In this document: positions 1 to 7,706 of the stretch, piece after piece
Position numbering within the stretch: the first letter of the stretch is position 1
Layout of the letters: each line of letters begins with the position of its first letter
DNA from: a virus
Virus record (IMG/VR): IMGVR_UViG_3300024348_000267
Span: 1-22,804 of that record
Strand: one strand, 5' to 3'
DNA length: 22,804 nucleotides
Notes under the pieces: generated by a model
The model's database searches: none
What the model saw: only the letters and a program-made list of their open reading frames with translations
Told to the model about the DNA's origin: nothing
Position numbers and translations under genes: made by a program

Positions 1-902
1 TGACCAGTTTTAAGGTCAATATGAACACCACCAGATTCTTGAAGAAGTTGTGCATCAAGAAGTGGTTTAGGAACAATGTATTGTTGATTAGCAGGAACAG
101 GATAACGATTAAGTAAGCTATCTGTTTCTACTTCTTCTGTGCCAAAAGCATATCCTGCCGCAGACTGTACTTGCTGAGGTACTACACCGTATGTACCACT
201 GCTATAATGTTGCATATCAGGAGAGCCACGGCTAAACACATGCTCTGTACCATGACTATAGTTTGCTTGAGCAGAAGATCCACGATTAAAATCATATACT
301 CTTTCAGTACCATCTTCAAATGAAGATCCGGGTACGTCTGGATGACGATATGCTAATGATGGAACACCACTAGTACCGTCTGCATGGTACTTAGCTTGTC
401 CGGGAGCATCAGAATTACGTACATCTACTGCACCATCTCTCATAGCATTAGCCTTACGACCCTCTTGTACCATACGCTTAATAGCTTTTTTATTCTTAGG
501 ATCTTGTGCGGCTGCACGAGGGATAACAGCCTCTCCGGGAGTAAGCATAGCAGGAACTGTATCAGTGCCTTGTGCTTGAAAGATAGGAGATTGGTTTAAA
601 GAGTGTTGACCTTGCTTAAACATCTCTGTACCCGCCATAGGATTTGTTGAAGGAATACCTAATTTTTGTTTGCTAATAGATGCACTTCTAGGTAAGGGAA
701 TACCCATACCAATAAGTTTAGCATTATTAACTTGCTCTTTGTAACCTAAACCTTGATTAGCTTTTGCGGCTGTTTCTCTAAGTTTAAGTTCATGTAATTG
801 TTGTTTACGACTTTCGTCAAGTTTCATCTTAGCTGCTTCACGAGCTTCTTTATTTTGAAACTTGAGATATTCTCTGTGTTGTTTTCCGGAGAGTGGTCCC
901 AT
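1..902 (-). CDS. Putative large internal virion / DNA-ejection protein, 3'-truncated by window edge
   Basis: Open from an ATG at 902 with no stop before the window edge; about 300 residues are visible and the C-terminus is missing. The start follows AAGGA about 6 nt upstream and lies 9 nt after the preceding stop. Residues 5-50 are highly charged and probably helical. Residues 112-130 read GTDTVPAMLTPGEAVIPRA, a motif I know from phage tape-measure and large podoviral virion proteins. Residues 171-258 hold five GTxxV motifs (GTSGV, GTERV, GTEHV, GTYGV, GTEEV). Coming after other putative ejection proteins, it occupies the place of T7 gp15/gp16. Role inferred from motif and order only; no catalytic domain is visible in the part present. 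Confidence 0.7.
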   Translation of the reverse strand, partial: MGPLSGKQHREYLKFQNKEAREAAKMKLDESRKQQLHELKLRETAAKANQGLGYKEQVNNAKLIGMGIPLPRSASISKQKLGIPSTNPMAGTEMFKQGQHSLNQSPIFQAQGTDTVPAMLTPGEAVIPRAAAQDPKNKKAIKRMVQEGRKANAMRDGAVDVRNSDAPGQAKYHADGTSGVPSLAYRHPDVPGSSFEDGTERVYDFNRGSSAQANYSHGTEHVFSRGSPDMQHYSSGTYGVVPQQVQSAAGYAFGTEEVETDSLLNRYPVPANQQYIVPKPLLDAQLLQESGGVHIDLKTG

Positions 903-911
903 GATTTTTCC

Positions 912-2201
912 TTAAAATAATTTTAGCTTCTTAGCTAAGAGTCCTGCGCCTATAACCCAACCAATAGGATTAGAAGCAAGAGCACCCATCATTGCTGTTC
1001 CACCTGCGCCTAATGCGCTTGTTGCCGCACCTGTTTCAGCTATTGCGGCTCCTGTACCAGCTGCACTAGCTAAGCTTGAAGCACCTGCAGATCCACCAAG
1101 ACCACCTAAAGCCATATCAGCTGAAGCTAATTGAGAAGTGTTTAATGCAGCAGAGCTTAATGGTGCTGCTTTATAAGCGGCATAACCTGCATTAATACCT
1201 TTTTCAGCGGCATCAATTCCTTTACCCATAGCCATAGAAGCTAATTGTTGTTCTGTTTTATCAGGAACACGACCAAAAGCTTGCTCATTAGATGGTTTAA
1301 TTTCTGCGCCTAATGGTGCTGATACTGGCTGTGAAAGAGTCCATGACCAAGGATCATCCTCATTTACTTTTGTTGTACCCATTGCATAACCCTTTACTGA
1401 TGTTGTCCCATTAGACATTGCCATAGTTGCCATTGATTGATCATCAAAATATTTACCACCACCACTAATACCACCACCATAACTACTAAAGTCAGGAGTC
1501 ATAGGGTTATTATTTGATAAATACTTATCAAATTCTTCTGGTAATTCTTCTTGATTAGTTCTTAAACCTCTTGATGGACCAACATCTATAATAGAAGGGT
1601 CATCAAAAAACGATTTATCTTCTTTAGGCACTTCTGGAATATTGGGTATTTCAAGTGGTATCTCTGGAATAATTAAAGGTATATCTTGAACCTTTATAAC
1701 ACCATCATCAGGTATACTAGTAACAATAGGCTTAGTGTAAATATCAGGTATTGTTTCTAGTATATCACCATCAGGTATTAAAGGTATATCACTAGGTTTA
1801 ACTTCAGTTTCATCAGGTATACTAGTAACAATAGGCTTTGTATATATAGTTGGTATTGTTTCTAATATATCCCCTGGTGGTATTAAAGGTATATCACTAG
1901 GTTTAATTTCAGTCTCATCAGGAATATCACTAACAATTTTCTTAGTGTAAATACTGGGTTGTGTATCTGTATTAGTTACTGGTGTGTAATTAGGAGAAAC
2001 AAAGTTATCTCGAGTATCTATTACTTTTTCTTTAGAAATAGGACCAGTAGTTTTATTTAGATATGACTTACCATATATAATAGGTGTACGCATAGCTGTA
2101 AACAAGGGTCTACCGCTGGCGTCTACTGCAGAATAATCTACAGCATTTTTGTTTGATTGGCCTTCTTTAACGCTTGTTGGTTGACCTTGAGCACCAGCCA
2201 T
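912..2201 (-). CDS. Putative internal virion/ejection protein with three 35-aa repeats
   Basis: 429 aa. ATG at 2201 overlaps the upstream TAA (TAATG) and has a strong AGGAGG at 2208-2213. Residues 26-60 contain TPIIYGKSY, shared with the 93-aa protein just upstream. Residues 84-188 are three tandem repeats of about 35 aa with core IYTKPIVTSIPDETEVKPSD, rich in Pro, Ile and acidic residues. A Gly/Ser stretch (240-250) and two GTxxV motifs (265-279) follow. The C-terminus (340-429) is Ala/Gly-rich and ends in a hydrophobic segment NPIGWVIGAGLLAKK, suited to membrane contact. Composition and position before the large ejection-like gene suggest a virion protein released with the DNA. I do not recognise the family firmly. 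Confidence 0.7.
   Translation of the reverse strand: MAGAQGQPTSVKEGQSNKNAVDYSAVDASGRPLFTAMRTPIIYGKSYLNKTTGPISKEKVIDTRDNFVSPNYTPVTNTDTQPSIYTKKIVSDIPDETEIKPSDIPLIPPGDILETIPTIYTKPIVTSIPDETEVKPSDIPLIPDGDILETIPDIYTKPIVTSIPDDGVIKVQDIPLIIPEIPLEIPNIPEVPKEDKSFFDDPSIIDVGPSRGLRTNQEELPEEFDKYLSNNNPMTPDFSSYGGGISGGGKYFDDQSMATMAMSNGTTSVKGYAMGTTKVNEDDPWSWTLSQPVSAPLGAEIKPSNEQAFGRVPDKTEQQLASMAMGKGIDAAEKGINAGYAAYKAAPLSSAALNTSQLASADMALGGLGGSAGASSLASAAGTGAAIAETGAATSALGAGGTAMMGALASNPIGWVIGAGLLAKKLKLF
1638..1952 (-). repeat. Three 105-bp tandem repeats in the 429-aa gene
   Basis: The 105-nt unit encodes about 35 aa (core IPDETEVKPSDIPLIP). The first two copies are close to identical in protein; the third is diverged in its second half and lacks the DILETIP end. 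Copy number could vary by slippage or recombination between strains. Confidence 0.8.
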
Positions 2202-2482
2202 TAGTCACCTCCTGTGCTACTTGAATCAAGTACTATTGTATCTGTGTTACTTGTGTTATTATTATTGTTAGCAGTATTATTAGAATTTACTTTATTAATT
2301 GATAATGGAGCAAAGTCTGTTCCAACATAAGACTTACCATACATAATAGGGGTATTCATAGTAGTTAATGCTGGTTTTCCAAAAGAGTTAACAGGAACAC
2401 CACCACCTTTAACACCAGTGTTTTGGCTTACAGGATGAGCGGCATTATATTTAGTAGCTGTATCGCCTTTAACTCCAGCCAT
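2201..2482 (-). CDS. Small virion-associated protein, paralogous to N-terminus of next gene
   Basis: 93 aa. ATG at 2482 overlaps the previous stop as TAATG, with GGAGGT a few bases upstream. It begins MAGVKGD, like the next gene (MAGAQGQ). Residues 31-65 (core TPIMYGKSY) align with residues 26-60 of the 429-aa protein: V..(S/A)xG(K/R)P..T.M.TPI.YGKSY....P.S..KV. The remainder is Asn/Thr/Ser low complexity (residues 66-93), so it looks like the front part of a duplicated gene without the repeat and C-terminal domains. Function unknown. Position inside the ejection cluster and start/stop coupling on both sides suggest a virion or assembly role. Confidence 0.65.
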   Translation of the reverse strand: MAGVKGDTATKYNAAHPVSQNTGVKGGGVPVNSFGKPALTTMNTPIMYGKSYVGTDFAPLSINKVNSNNTANNNNNTSNTDTIVLDSSSTGGD

Positions 2483-3171
2483 TATTTACCTCCAGTCGCC
2501 TGTTGTCGTGCTGGATTACCGTAAATAGTTGAAGCATAACGCTGGAGACCTTGATATGTAGCATCAAGACCTTGTTGATCAATACCACGTTGTTGATTAC
2601 CAAGGTTAGCCATACTAGATACACCACCTGTAGCAACACCTGCTGCTGTTTGAGCTGTGCCTTGAAGAGCTTGTTCAGCTGCAAGGCGGTTCTTAAACAT
2701 CTGGGTTTCATAATCAGCATCTACTTTAGCAAGTTGACCTGTTGTTTCAGCGTTCTGCGCACCCTGCATAACTGCTTGTCGTGCAGAACCTAATGTTCCT
2801 GCTTGGCCAAAGCCTGTGCTAAGACCAGCAACTTTCTTTTGTGCGTCTGTAAGTATACCTGCCTTTTGTGCGGCTAATACATCAGCACTAGGGGTAGATG
2901 CCATAGTAGAAAGTCTTGTAGCTTGATCACCTAATGAAGCTAACGATTGCTGAGTAGTAGCACCCAACATTTGAGCACCTTCATTAAAAGCAGATTGTTG
3001 AAGTTGAGAAGCACCAGCTACTTTACCTAACTCACCTTCGCTATAAGCAGACTCTGCAGACTTACCTACATTCTCAATATATGGTTTTGCCCAATCAGGA
3101 ATACTTTGAACTGTTGTACCACCACCGCCACCGTAGTTCTTTTTGATTGAACCATTAATCTTATATTTCAT
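2482..3171 (-). CDS. Putative internal virion protein (gp14-like position)
   Basis: 229 aa. ATG at 3171 overlaps the upstream TGA (ATGA) and AAAGGA lies about 7 nt upstream. After a basic start and a GGGGG linker comes the segment VQSIPDWAKPYIENV, then a long Ala/Gln/Gly/Ser-rich helical stretch (residues about 35-215) with no transmembrane segment and no enzyme motif. This composition is typical of small internal or ejection proteins of podoviruses, and the order (GNAT-like gene, this gene, larger proteins) parallels T7 genes 13, 14, 15 and 16. The assignment rests on composition and synteny. A tail assembly protein is the alternative. Confidence 0.65.
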   Translation of the reverse strand: MKYKINGSIKKNYGGGGGTTVQSIPDWAKPYIENVGKSAESAYSEGELGKVAGASQLQQSAFNEGAQMLGATTQQSLASLGDQATRLSTMASTPSADVLAAQKAGILTDAQKKVAGLSTGFGQAGTLGSARQAVMQGAQNAETTGQLAKVDADYETQMFKNRLAAEQALQGTAQTAAGVATGGVSSMANLGNQQRGIDQQGLDATYQGLQRYASTIYGNPARQQATGGK

Positions 3172-3587
3172 TCTAAATCCTTTCGCATTACTACGTAAGC
3201 TTCTTTAAATCCGGGTACATACTTAGGTAGTACCTTTGCCCATCCTGGGCGACCCCATTGTTCGATTGCCTTGCATCCTGCTTGTTTAGCAAACTCTTCT
3301 ACAGTAGGGAATACCTTAGATTGTTCCTCAAAGTTACTACCAGCAAAAACAATAATGTGTAATGTCTTATGCTGTTCATATTGAAGGTATTGTGTTATAC
3401 CAGCACCAACAATATTGTTAGAGTCATCTACTACCGCCCAACAATGAGCCATATCAGTAAGAATCTTTCGCATGTAGTCTGTGAGTGTAGATTCTCCTTG
3501 ACCATGATCAATAGCTTTAATAAGTAAAGCGCATATTGTTGACCAATGTGTTAGTGCCTGTTCAGGCGATAGTAAAATTATCTTCAT
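3168..3587 (-). CDS. GNAT-like protein in T7 gp13-like position
   Basis: 139 aa, ATG at 3587. The order of segments fits a small GNAT fold: an N-terminal helical part, AHCWAVVDDSNNIVGAGITQ (strands around residues 48-66), and a C-terminal GRPGWAKVLPKYVPGFKEAY that ends in a beta strand. The acetyl-CoA loop motif (Q/RxxGxG/A) of active GNAT enzymes is not evident. T7-like gp13 proteins are often annotated as GNAT-like, and this gene sits just before the putative gp14-like gene, so an assembly or virion role is at least as likely as acetylation. No Shine-Dalgarno is visible; the start lies 1 nt after the upstream TAA (TAATATG), suggesting coupled translation. Confidence 0.65.
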   Translation of the reverse strand: MKIILLSPEQALTHWSTICALLIKAIDHGQGESTLTDYMRKILTDMAHCWAVVDDSNNIVGAGITQYLQYEQHKTLHIIVFAGSNFEEQSKVFPTVEEFAKQAGCKAIEQWGRPGWAKVLPKYVPGFKEAYVVMRKDLE

Positions 3588-3588
3588 A

Positions 3589-3861
3589 TTAATTGTTTAA
3601 TATATCAATAAAATGCCATAGGTCTTCATTAAAGTAAGTACCAGCAGGTTTGGTTGGATTCCAAGATGGGTTTGCTGAGTTAAGATCGTCATACATTTCA
3701 TTTCTAATTTCATAGTTTTGAAATTGTTGAGGAACAATAAACTTACCATCAGCGTCAGTATCTCCAACGTTAATTCTAATTAACTTATCATTAGGAAACT
3801 CTTGTAGGTATTGTATATCTTGGTATACAGTTGTCTCGGGGATTGTTGTTTGTCTTGGCAT
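3589..3861 (-). CDS. Hypothetical phage protein between fibre and GNAT-like gene
   Basis: 90 aa, not recognised. ATG at 3861, 2 nt after the TAA of the S74 fibre gene, with AAAAGG partly inside the end of that gene. The protein is acidic and rich in Asn, Asp, Tyr and Trp, has no Cys, no signal peptide and no transmembrane segment, and ends in DLWHFIDILNN. It is tightly spaced on both sides (1-2 nt), so it is co-translated with tail genes. Fibre accessory or tail-assembly roles are possible but not shown. Confidence 0.65.
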   Translation of the reverse strand: MPRQTTIPETTVYQDIQYLQEFPNDKLIRINVGDTDADGKFIVPQQFQNYEIRNEMYDDLNSANPSWNPTKPAGTYFNEDLWHFIDILNN

Positions 3862-3863
3862 AA

Positions 3864-5711
3864 TTAACCTTTTAATCTTGTTTCTAATAATTCAATTTTG
3901 TCTGTAAGCTCTTGTATAGACTTAACTAACGGTGCAATTAAAGAAATATAATCTACTCCTTTAACGCCTTGTTCATTCTCTATTTTGAGAGAATCATTAT
4001 TATTGTTAATTAAACTTTCAACATCTTGAGCAATAAAACCATGTGATTTCCTTTTGTTGCCTATCATATTATAAGTAACTGGCTTTAAAGAATTAACAAA
4101 ATTTAAACCTAATGTTTCAGGTTGGATGTTTTCTTTTAAACGCCTATCTGATACCGGTTCTAAGTACATAAAGTTTGATGTACCACGAAATCGATATCCA
4201 GATATTAAACAATTAAAGTTCATACCTGCACCACCAGCATTACCTGTACCAGTATCTCCTACAAAAATCCTTGCCCAGTTTGAAGAATAAACACCGCCAA
4301 GAGCAACAGAGTCTGAAGCAATTGTAGCTGATCCTGCACTTGTAGCATAAGAAGCTGTGCTAGCTGATCCTGCACTTGTGGCATAAGAAGCGGTAGCCGC
4401 ATTACCTGTTGTGTTTTGGTTTAATGTTGGGAATGTACAATTAGAAAGATTACCACTTGATGGTGTACCTAATGCACTGCCTGATACGTAAAATGAGCTT
4501 GCTGTATATCCTTGCAAATAATTAGCATTAAGGTTTGGTACTTCAAAATTGTTGTTTATTGATGCTTTACCAAGAATATTTAAAGCAAGACCTAAAGCTG
4601 AACTATTAGATGCAATAATTCCTTGACCGTAACCGTCTGCAAATGCATAAACCCCAATACTTGCTGGTCCAGTAGAAGAAGCTTGTATACCAATTCCTCC
4701 TGCGCTTTCAGCTAAAATTGCTTTAGAAAAAATATCTCCACCTTTAGCGTACACACCTACTAAAGTTTGTGAGCCGTCAATAAGTGCAACAGTATTTTGA
4801 GCTACTGCACCTCCGTAAGTATAACCTAACCCAGATAATTTAAATTGACCTTCAGATTCAATGTTACCTGCAAAGGTAGCATTACCCGTTGTAGACTCAA
4901 TAGTAAAAGTGGTCTTAGCGTTTGTTCTACCTGTAATTCCTTTGCTTGTAAAAGCTACACCAGCTCCCGTAACATTACCTGAGCCATCAATAGCAATAGT
5001 ACCAGTCTTGAATCCACCAGCAGAATTAAATGTAATATCTCCGCTAAGAATATCAGAAGCACTTTTATTTAGTTTATTTGCTAAACCGCTTATTGCTGAG
5101 TTAGCAGTGCTTTGTGCGCTAACAGCAGTAGATTGAGCAGTATTAGCTGTGTCTTGAGCTGCAACAGCAGTAGATTGAGCTGTAGTAGCTGTTGATTGAG
5201 CTGTAGTAGCAGTAGACTGAGCTGCAGTAGCTGTTGATTGAGCTGCGGCTGCAGCAGCATTAGCCGTTGAAGCAGTAACAACATCAAGGTCAATAGCTGA
5301 CCCTGAGTCAACTACGTAAGAAGAACTTGGTGCAGAAGTAGCAACAGCAAACGTAATTTGCCGACCACCATTAACTAAATAATATAAAAACTTATTAGTA
5401 CTAAATCCACCAGAGGCTAAGTACCAAGTGTAGTCAGCAGGGTTAGTTGATTCTGTTGTTGATGCACTATTGTTAATTCCAAAGAAAAGTTTATTAGTAG
5501 GTGAGTTAGAAAGGTTAGTACCAATGTTGTCATCAGCATATTTAACTTGAATGTATTGATACAAGTAGTAAAGAATGTTCCCTGTGTTACCATCATAAAT
5601 CTTTCCTGTATTAGAGTCTACTAAGACTCCATTGTTAGCATCTGTCTCAAGAGCTAATTGAGCAAGATAAGCATCAAGCTCACTATTACCAGTAATAGGT
5701 GTATTAAACAT
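3864..5711 (-). CDS. Tail fibre/spike with C-terminal S74 intramolecular chaperone
   Basis: 615 aa. Residues 1-150 form an N-terminal domain that I recognise from many phage tail proteins (YIQVKYADDNIGTNL; NPADYTWYL; GGRQITFAV), probably for virion attachment. Residues 155-205 are heptad-like AQSTATA repeats, likely a trimeric stalk. Residues 220-430 are beta-rich, and 437-465 carry a 12-aa repeat around ATSAGSASTASY. From residue 521, SDRRLKENI opens a Peptidase_S74 chaperone domain, which in endosialidases drives trimerisation and then cuts itself off at Ser-Asp. The Ser521/Lys526 pair fits the catalytic dyad of the family. A C-terminal coiled coil (VKSIQELTDKIELLETRLK) follows. AGGAGA in the previous gene's last codons serves as RBS. 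The S74 call is firm; the receptor is unknown. Confidence 0.88.
   Translation of the reverse strand: MFNTPITGNSELDAYLAQLALETDANNGVLVDSNTGKIYDGNTGNILYYLYQYIQVKYADDNIGTNLSNSPTNKLFFGINNSASTTESTNPADYTWYLASGGFSTNKFLYYLVNGGRQITFAVATSAPSSSYVVDSGSAIDLDVVTASTANAAAAAAQSTATAAQSTATTAQSTATTAQSTAVAAQDTANTAQSTAVSAQSTANSAISGLANKLNKSASDILSGDITFNSAGGFKTGTIAIDGSGNVTGAGVAFTSKGITGRTNAKTTFTIESTTGNATFAGNIESEGQFKLSGLGYTYGGAVAQNTVALIDGSQTLVGVYAKGGDIFSKAILAESAGGIGIQASSTGPASIGVYAFADGYGQGIIASNSSALGLALNILGKASINNNFEVPNLNANYLQGYTASSFYVSGSALGTPSSGNLSNCTFPTLNQNTTGNAATASYATSAGSASTASYATSAGSATIASDSVALGGVYSSNWARIFVGDTGTGNAGGAGMNFNCLISGYRFRGTSNFMYLEPVSDRRLKENIQPETLGLNFVNSLKPVTYNMIGNKRKSHGFIAQDVESLINNNNDSLKIENEQGVKGVDYISLIAPLVKSIQELTDKIELLETRLKG
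4325..4391 (-). repeat. 31-bp direct repeat in the S74 fibre gene
   Basis: Two copies at 4325-4355 and 4361-4391 with one mismatch, period 36 nt, encoding the 12-aa unit ATSAGSASTASY just before the S74 region. Probably a local stalk duplication. Confidence 0.75.
5096..5249 (-). repeat. 21-bp repeats encoding AQSTATA heptads in the S74 fibre
   Basis: About seven units of 21 nt give AQSTATA-type heptads (residues 155-205). The Gln/Ser/Thr/Ala pattern with 7-residue period suggests a trimeric coiled-coil stalk. The same kind of A/S/T stalk, with another unit, is found in giant fibre 1. Confidence 0.8.
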
Positions 5712-5712
5712 A

Positions 5713-7239
5713 TTATCTCCTGTCTGCTGGTTTTACATCGAAAGCAATGATTGGAAGTCTCCAATAGTTTGTTGAGGATATTCTAAAGTTAAGTAACCTA
5801 CCATTAACCCGTGGATCTACTTTGTATCCTTGAGCTTTGTCATTACTAGGTTGAAATATAAATTGATCTGCAGACGTATACGCTGGAGTACTTATAAGAT
5901 TACTTTGACCAATAACACTGATTGTTATATTAGCGTCATTAGGTACCATATCAAAAATAGGGTATATAGAACTGATAAGCGTACTACCTGTTGTATCACC
6001 TGTATTAAGTTTTCTTTTCTCTACATATGAAGTAAATCCAGCAAGAGCTGTTCCATTCCACATCTGATATGCATCATTAGTAATTAATGTTTGTGTTGTA
6101 TTAGTAGTCATGTATACTACTTGTTTACCATATTGAAATTGACTGCTTGCATTAGCTGGTCCTGAAAAAGCATAAGTAATATTACCTAACGATCTCTTAG
6201 TCCATGTATTATTTTTATAGTTATATATTAATGCTTCAGTACACACAGTAGATGATGCTTTAGGAAAATTAATCCAGATTTCTTTATAGAATGGATTCTT
6301 TACAATATGAACTTTATCAATAGCGTTTGTGTTTAGATTAGAAAAGAAATACTTTTTAATCCTGAAGTCTGCAAGGGAATTAATCTCTCCAGAACCATTA
6401 TGAATATAAATATCATTACGGTCTACTACAAAATGTTTACCATCAAACTCGCATACACAGTCTGTATTAAGAATACCGTATGAGTTAGAGTAGTTTGTTA
6501 CCTTACTGATGTTACCTATAGACAATATATTAATACTGTCTGAAGAATACACAAACATGTTTCCTCTTAGCAGAGCCATATCGAGCACAGGAGAAGTAGA
6601 GCTTAACTCAAATTCATCAGCTGTGTCTGTTGTTGTTCCGGGTTGCCATACCTGAGGGATGTTACCTGTAGGAGCCTGAACAGAAACACGAATAGTTCCT
6701 GGGGCATATGTTGTTATACCACTCTGTGTCAGACTTAAATTAGCTGCAACAAGAGAGAAGTTAAGTGATCTGATAACCTTAGCTGTTACTGTAAGACCAC
6801 CAATGTAGTTCCATCCGGGTAAGGGTTGAAATGAAGATCCAGCTGTTGCACTACCATATAAACAATACAGTGGTGTTGTCATACCGTTGTTAAGGATAAT
6901 AGCAAAGCCACCATTAAAGGTAGTACCTTGCCAATCACTGTTGTTGTACAATGCATCACCACTGGTAAACATACTGGAAGCACTTCCAGCAGAATCTACT
7001 CTGACAATATTACCATTCTTAGCAAAGATATTATATCCTTGATCTGGTCGTCTCCAATGGATACCATAGTCAGGACCAATAGCTACCACCCTAGAAGTTG
7101 TTTCTCCAGTAATTGTTTGTACTGAATCGTCATCAAACCTTACGTTCATGACGTCTGTAAATGTGTTCATAGGTACAATTACAGGTGCAAGGTCTGTGTT
7201 CAAACCTCCCTTACCAAGGTCTTTTATTTGTTCTGCCAT
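5713..7239 (-). CDS. Putative tail nozzle / stabilisation protein (beta-propeller type)
   Basis: 508 aa. ATG at 7239, with AAAAAGGAT about 7 nt upstream. The N-terminus DLGKGGLNTDLAPVIVPMNT, then TDVMNVRFDDDSVQTITGE, matches the opening I know from podoviral stabilisation/nozzle proteins related in role to P22 gp10. The body is beta-rich with repeated aromatic strand motifs (GIHWRRPDQG, YNYKNNTWTKRSLG), consistent with a beta-propeller. In podoviruses such proteins extend the head-tail adaptor and close the tail. It is followed immediately by the S74 fibre gene. It lies more than 10 kb from the putative adaptor, with the fibre and lysis genes between. Function inferred from N-terminal pattern, length and context. 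Confidence 0.6.
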   Translation of the reverse strand: MAEQIKDLGKGGLNTDLAPVIVPMNTFTDVMNVRFDDDSVQTITGETTSRVVAIGPDYGIHWRRPDQGYNIFAKNGNIVRVDSAGSASSMFTSGDALYNNSDWQGTTFNGGFAIILNNGMTTPLYCLYGSATAGSSFQPLPGWNYIGGLTVTAKVIRSLNFSLVAANLSLTQSGITTYAPGTIRVSVQAPTGNIPQVWQPGTTTDTADEFELSSTSPVLDMALLRGNMFVYSSDSINILSIGNISKVTNYSNSYGILNTDCVCEFDGKHFVVDRNDIYIHNGSGEINSLADFRIKKYFFSNLNTNAIDKVHIVKNPFYKEIWINFPKASSTVCTEALIYNYKNNTWTKRSLGNITYAFSGPANASSQFQYGKQVVYMTTNTTQTLITNDAYQMWNGTALAGFTSYVEKRKLNTGDTTGSTLISSIYPIFDMVPNDANITISVIGQSNLISTPAYTSADQFIFQPSNDKAQGYKVDPRVNGRLLNFRISSTNYWRLPIIAFDVKPADRR

Positions 7240-7259
7240 GAAATATCCTTTTTATACTA

Positions 7260-7706
7260 TTAGGTACCGAGTAATTGGCATTCAGCTTTACGTCTTTTAT
7301 CTAGACCAGCTAACACTTTACCACCACCCTTATTCCATTTCTTTAACTCATCCTTAGCGGCTGACCAGTCTTGTTCATTAATTTTACGTCTTAATGTACT
7401 TGTCTGTAATCTACCAACACCTAAGTTATAACAGAAGTCAACAATGGCATTTAATTTTTTCTCATCTGTGGCTAACACAGGACAATACTTAAGTGTTCCG
7501 GGTAAATAAGTATGATGTAATTCTTTAAGCAGAAGTTCATAAGCTTCAGGCTCACCCATAGGAGGATCCTGAAGCGTTACTTTTCTACCATCAGCATAGT
7601 ATGTACTGCCGTAACCTATTGTGGCTACATTAGCAGGACACATGTAAGGCTTAGAACTAAAGCCTTCAAAATGTTTACACAAGTCTGCGGCTATAGTTAA
7701 GTTCAT
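7260..7706 (-). CDS. Endolysin, GH24 (T4-type) lysozyme / muramidase
   Basis: 148 aa. Cleaves the glycan strands of peptidoglycan for host lysis. The conserved front half reads HFEGFSSKPYMCPANVATIG; the catalytic positions are Glu14, Cys23 and Thr29, keeping the E-8aa-(D/C)-5aa-T spacing of the family with Cys in place of the T4 Asp20. Later parts fit too: VDFCYNLGVGRLQTSTLRR and a Trp-rich C-terminal segment with KGGGKVLAGLDKRRKAECQL. There is no signal peptide or SAR segment, so export should need the holin encoded just upstream. ATG overlaps the holin stop (ATGA) and has only a weak RBS, suggesting translational coupling. The gene ends in tandem stops TAATAG. Confidence 0.9.
   Translation of the reverse strand: MNLTIAADLCKHFEGFSSKPYMCPANVATIGYGSTYYADGRKVTLQDPPMGEPEAYELLLKELHHTYLPGTLKYCPVLATDEKKLNAIVDFCYNLGVGRLQTSTLRRKINEQDWSAAKDELKKWNKGGGKVLAGLDKRRKAECQLLGT

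Noticed and set aside
1638-1952. CRISPR-like array from the regular 105-bp repeats
   Set aside because: Repeats are contiguous, in frame and protein-coding, without spacers.
2469-2793. Overlapping frames on both strands in the 229-aa gene
   Set aside because: Out-of-frame shadows; the 229-aa gene has RBS and start/stop coupling on both sides.
4861-5136. Plus-strand open frame in the S74 fibre gene
   Set aside because: Antisense to a clear fibre gene, no RBS, composition reflects the repeats.
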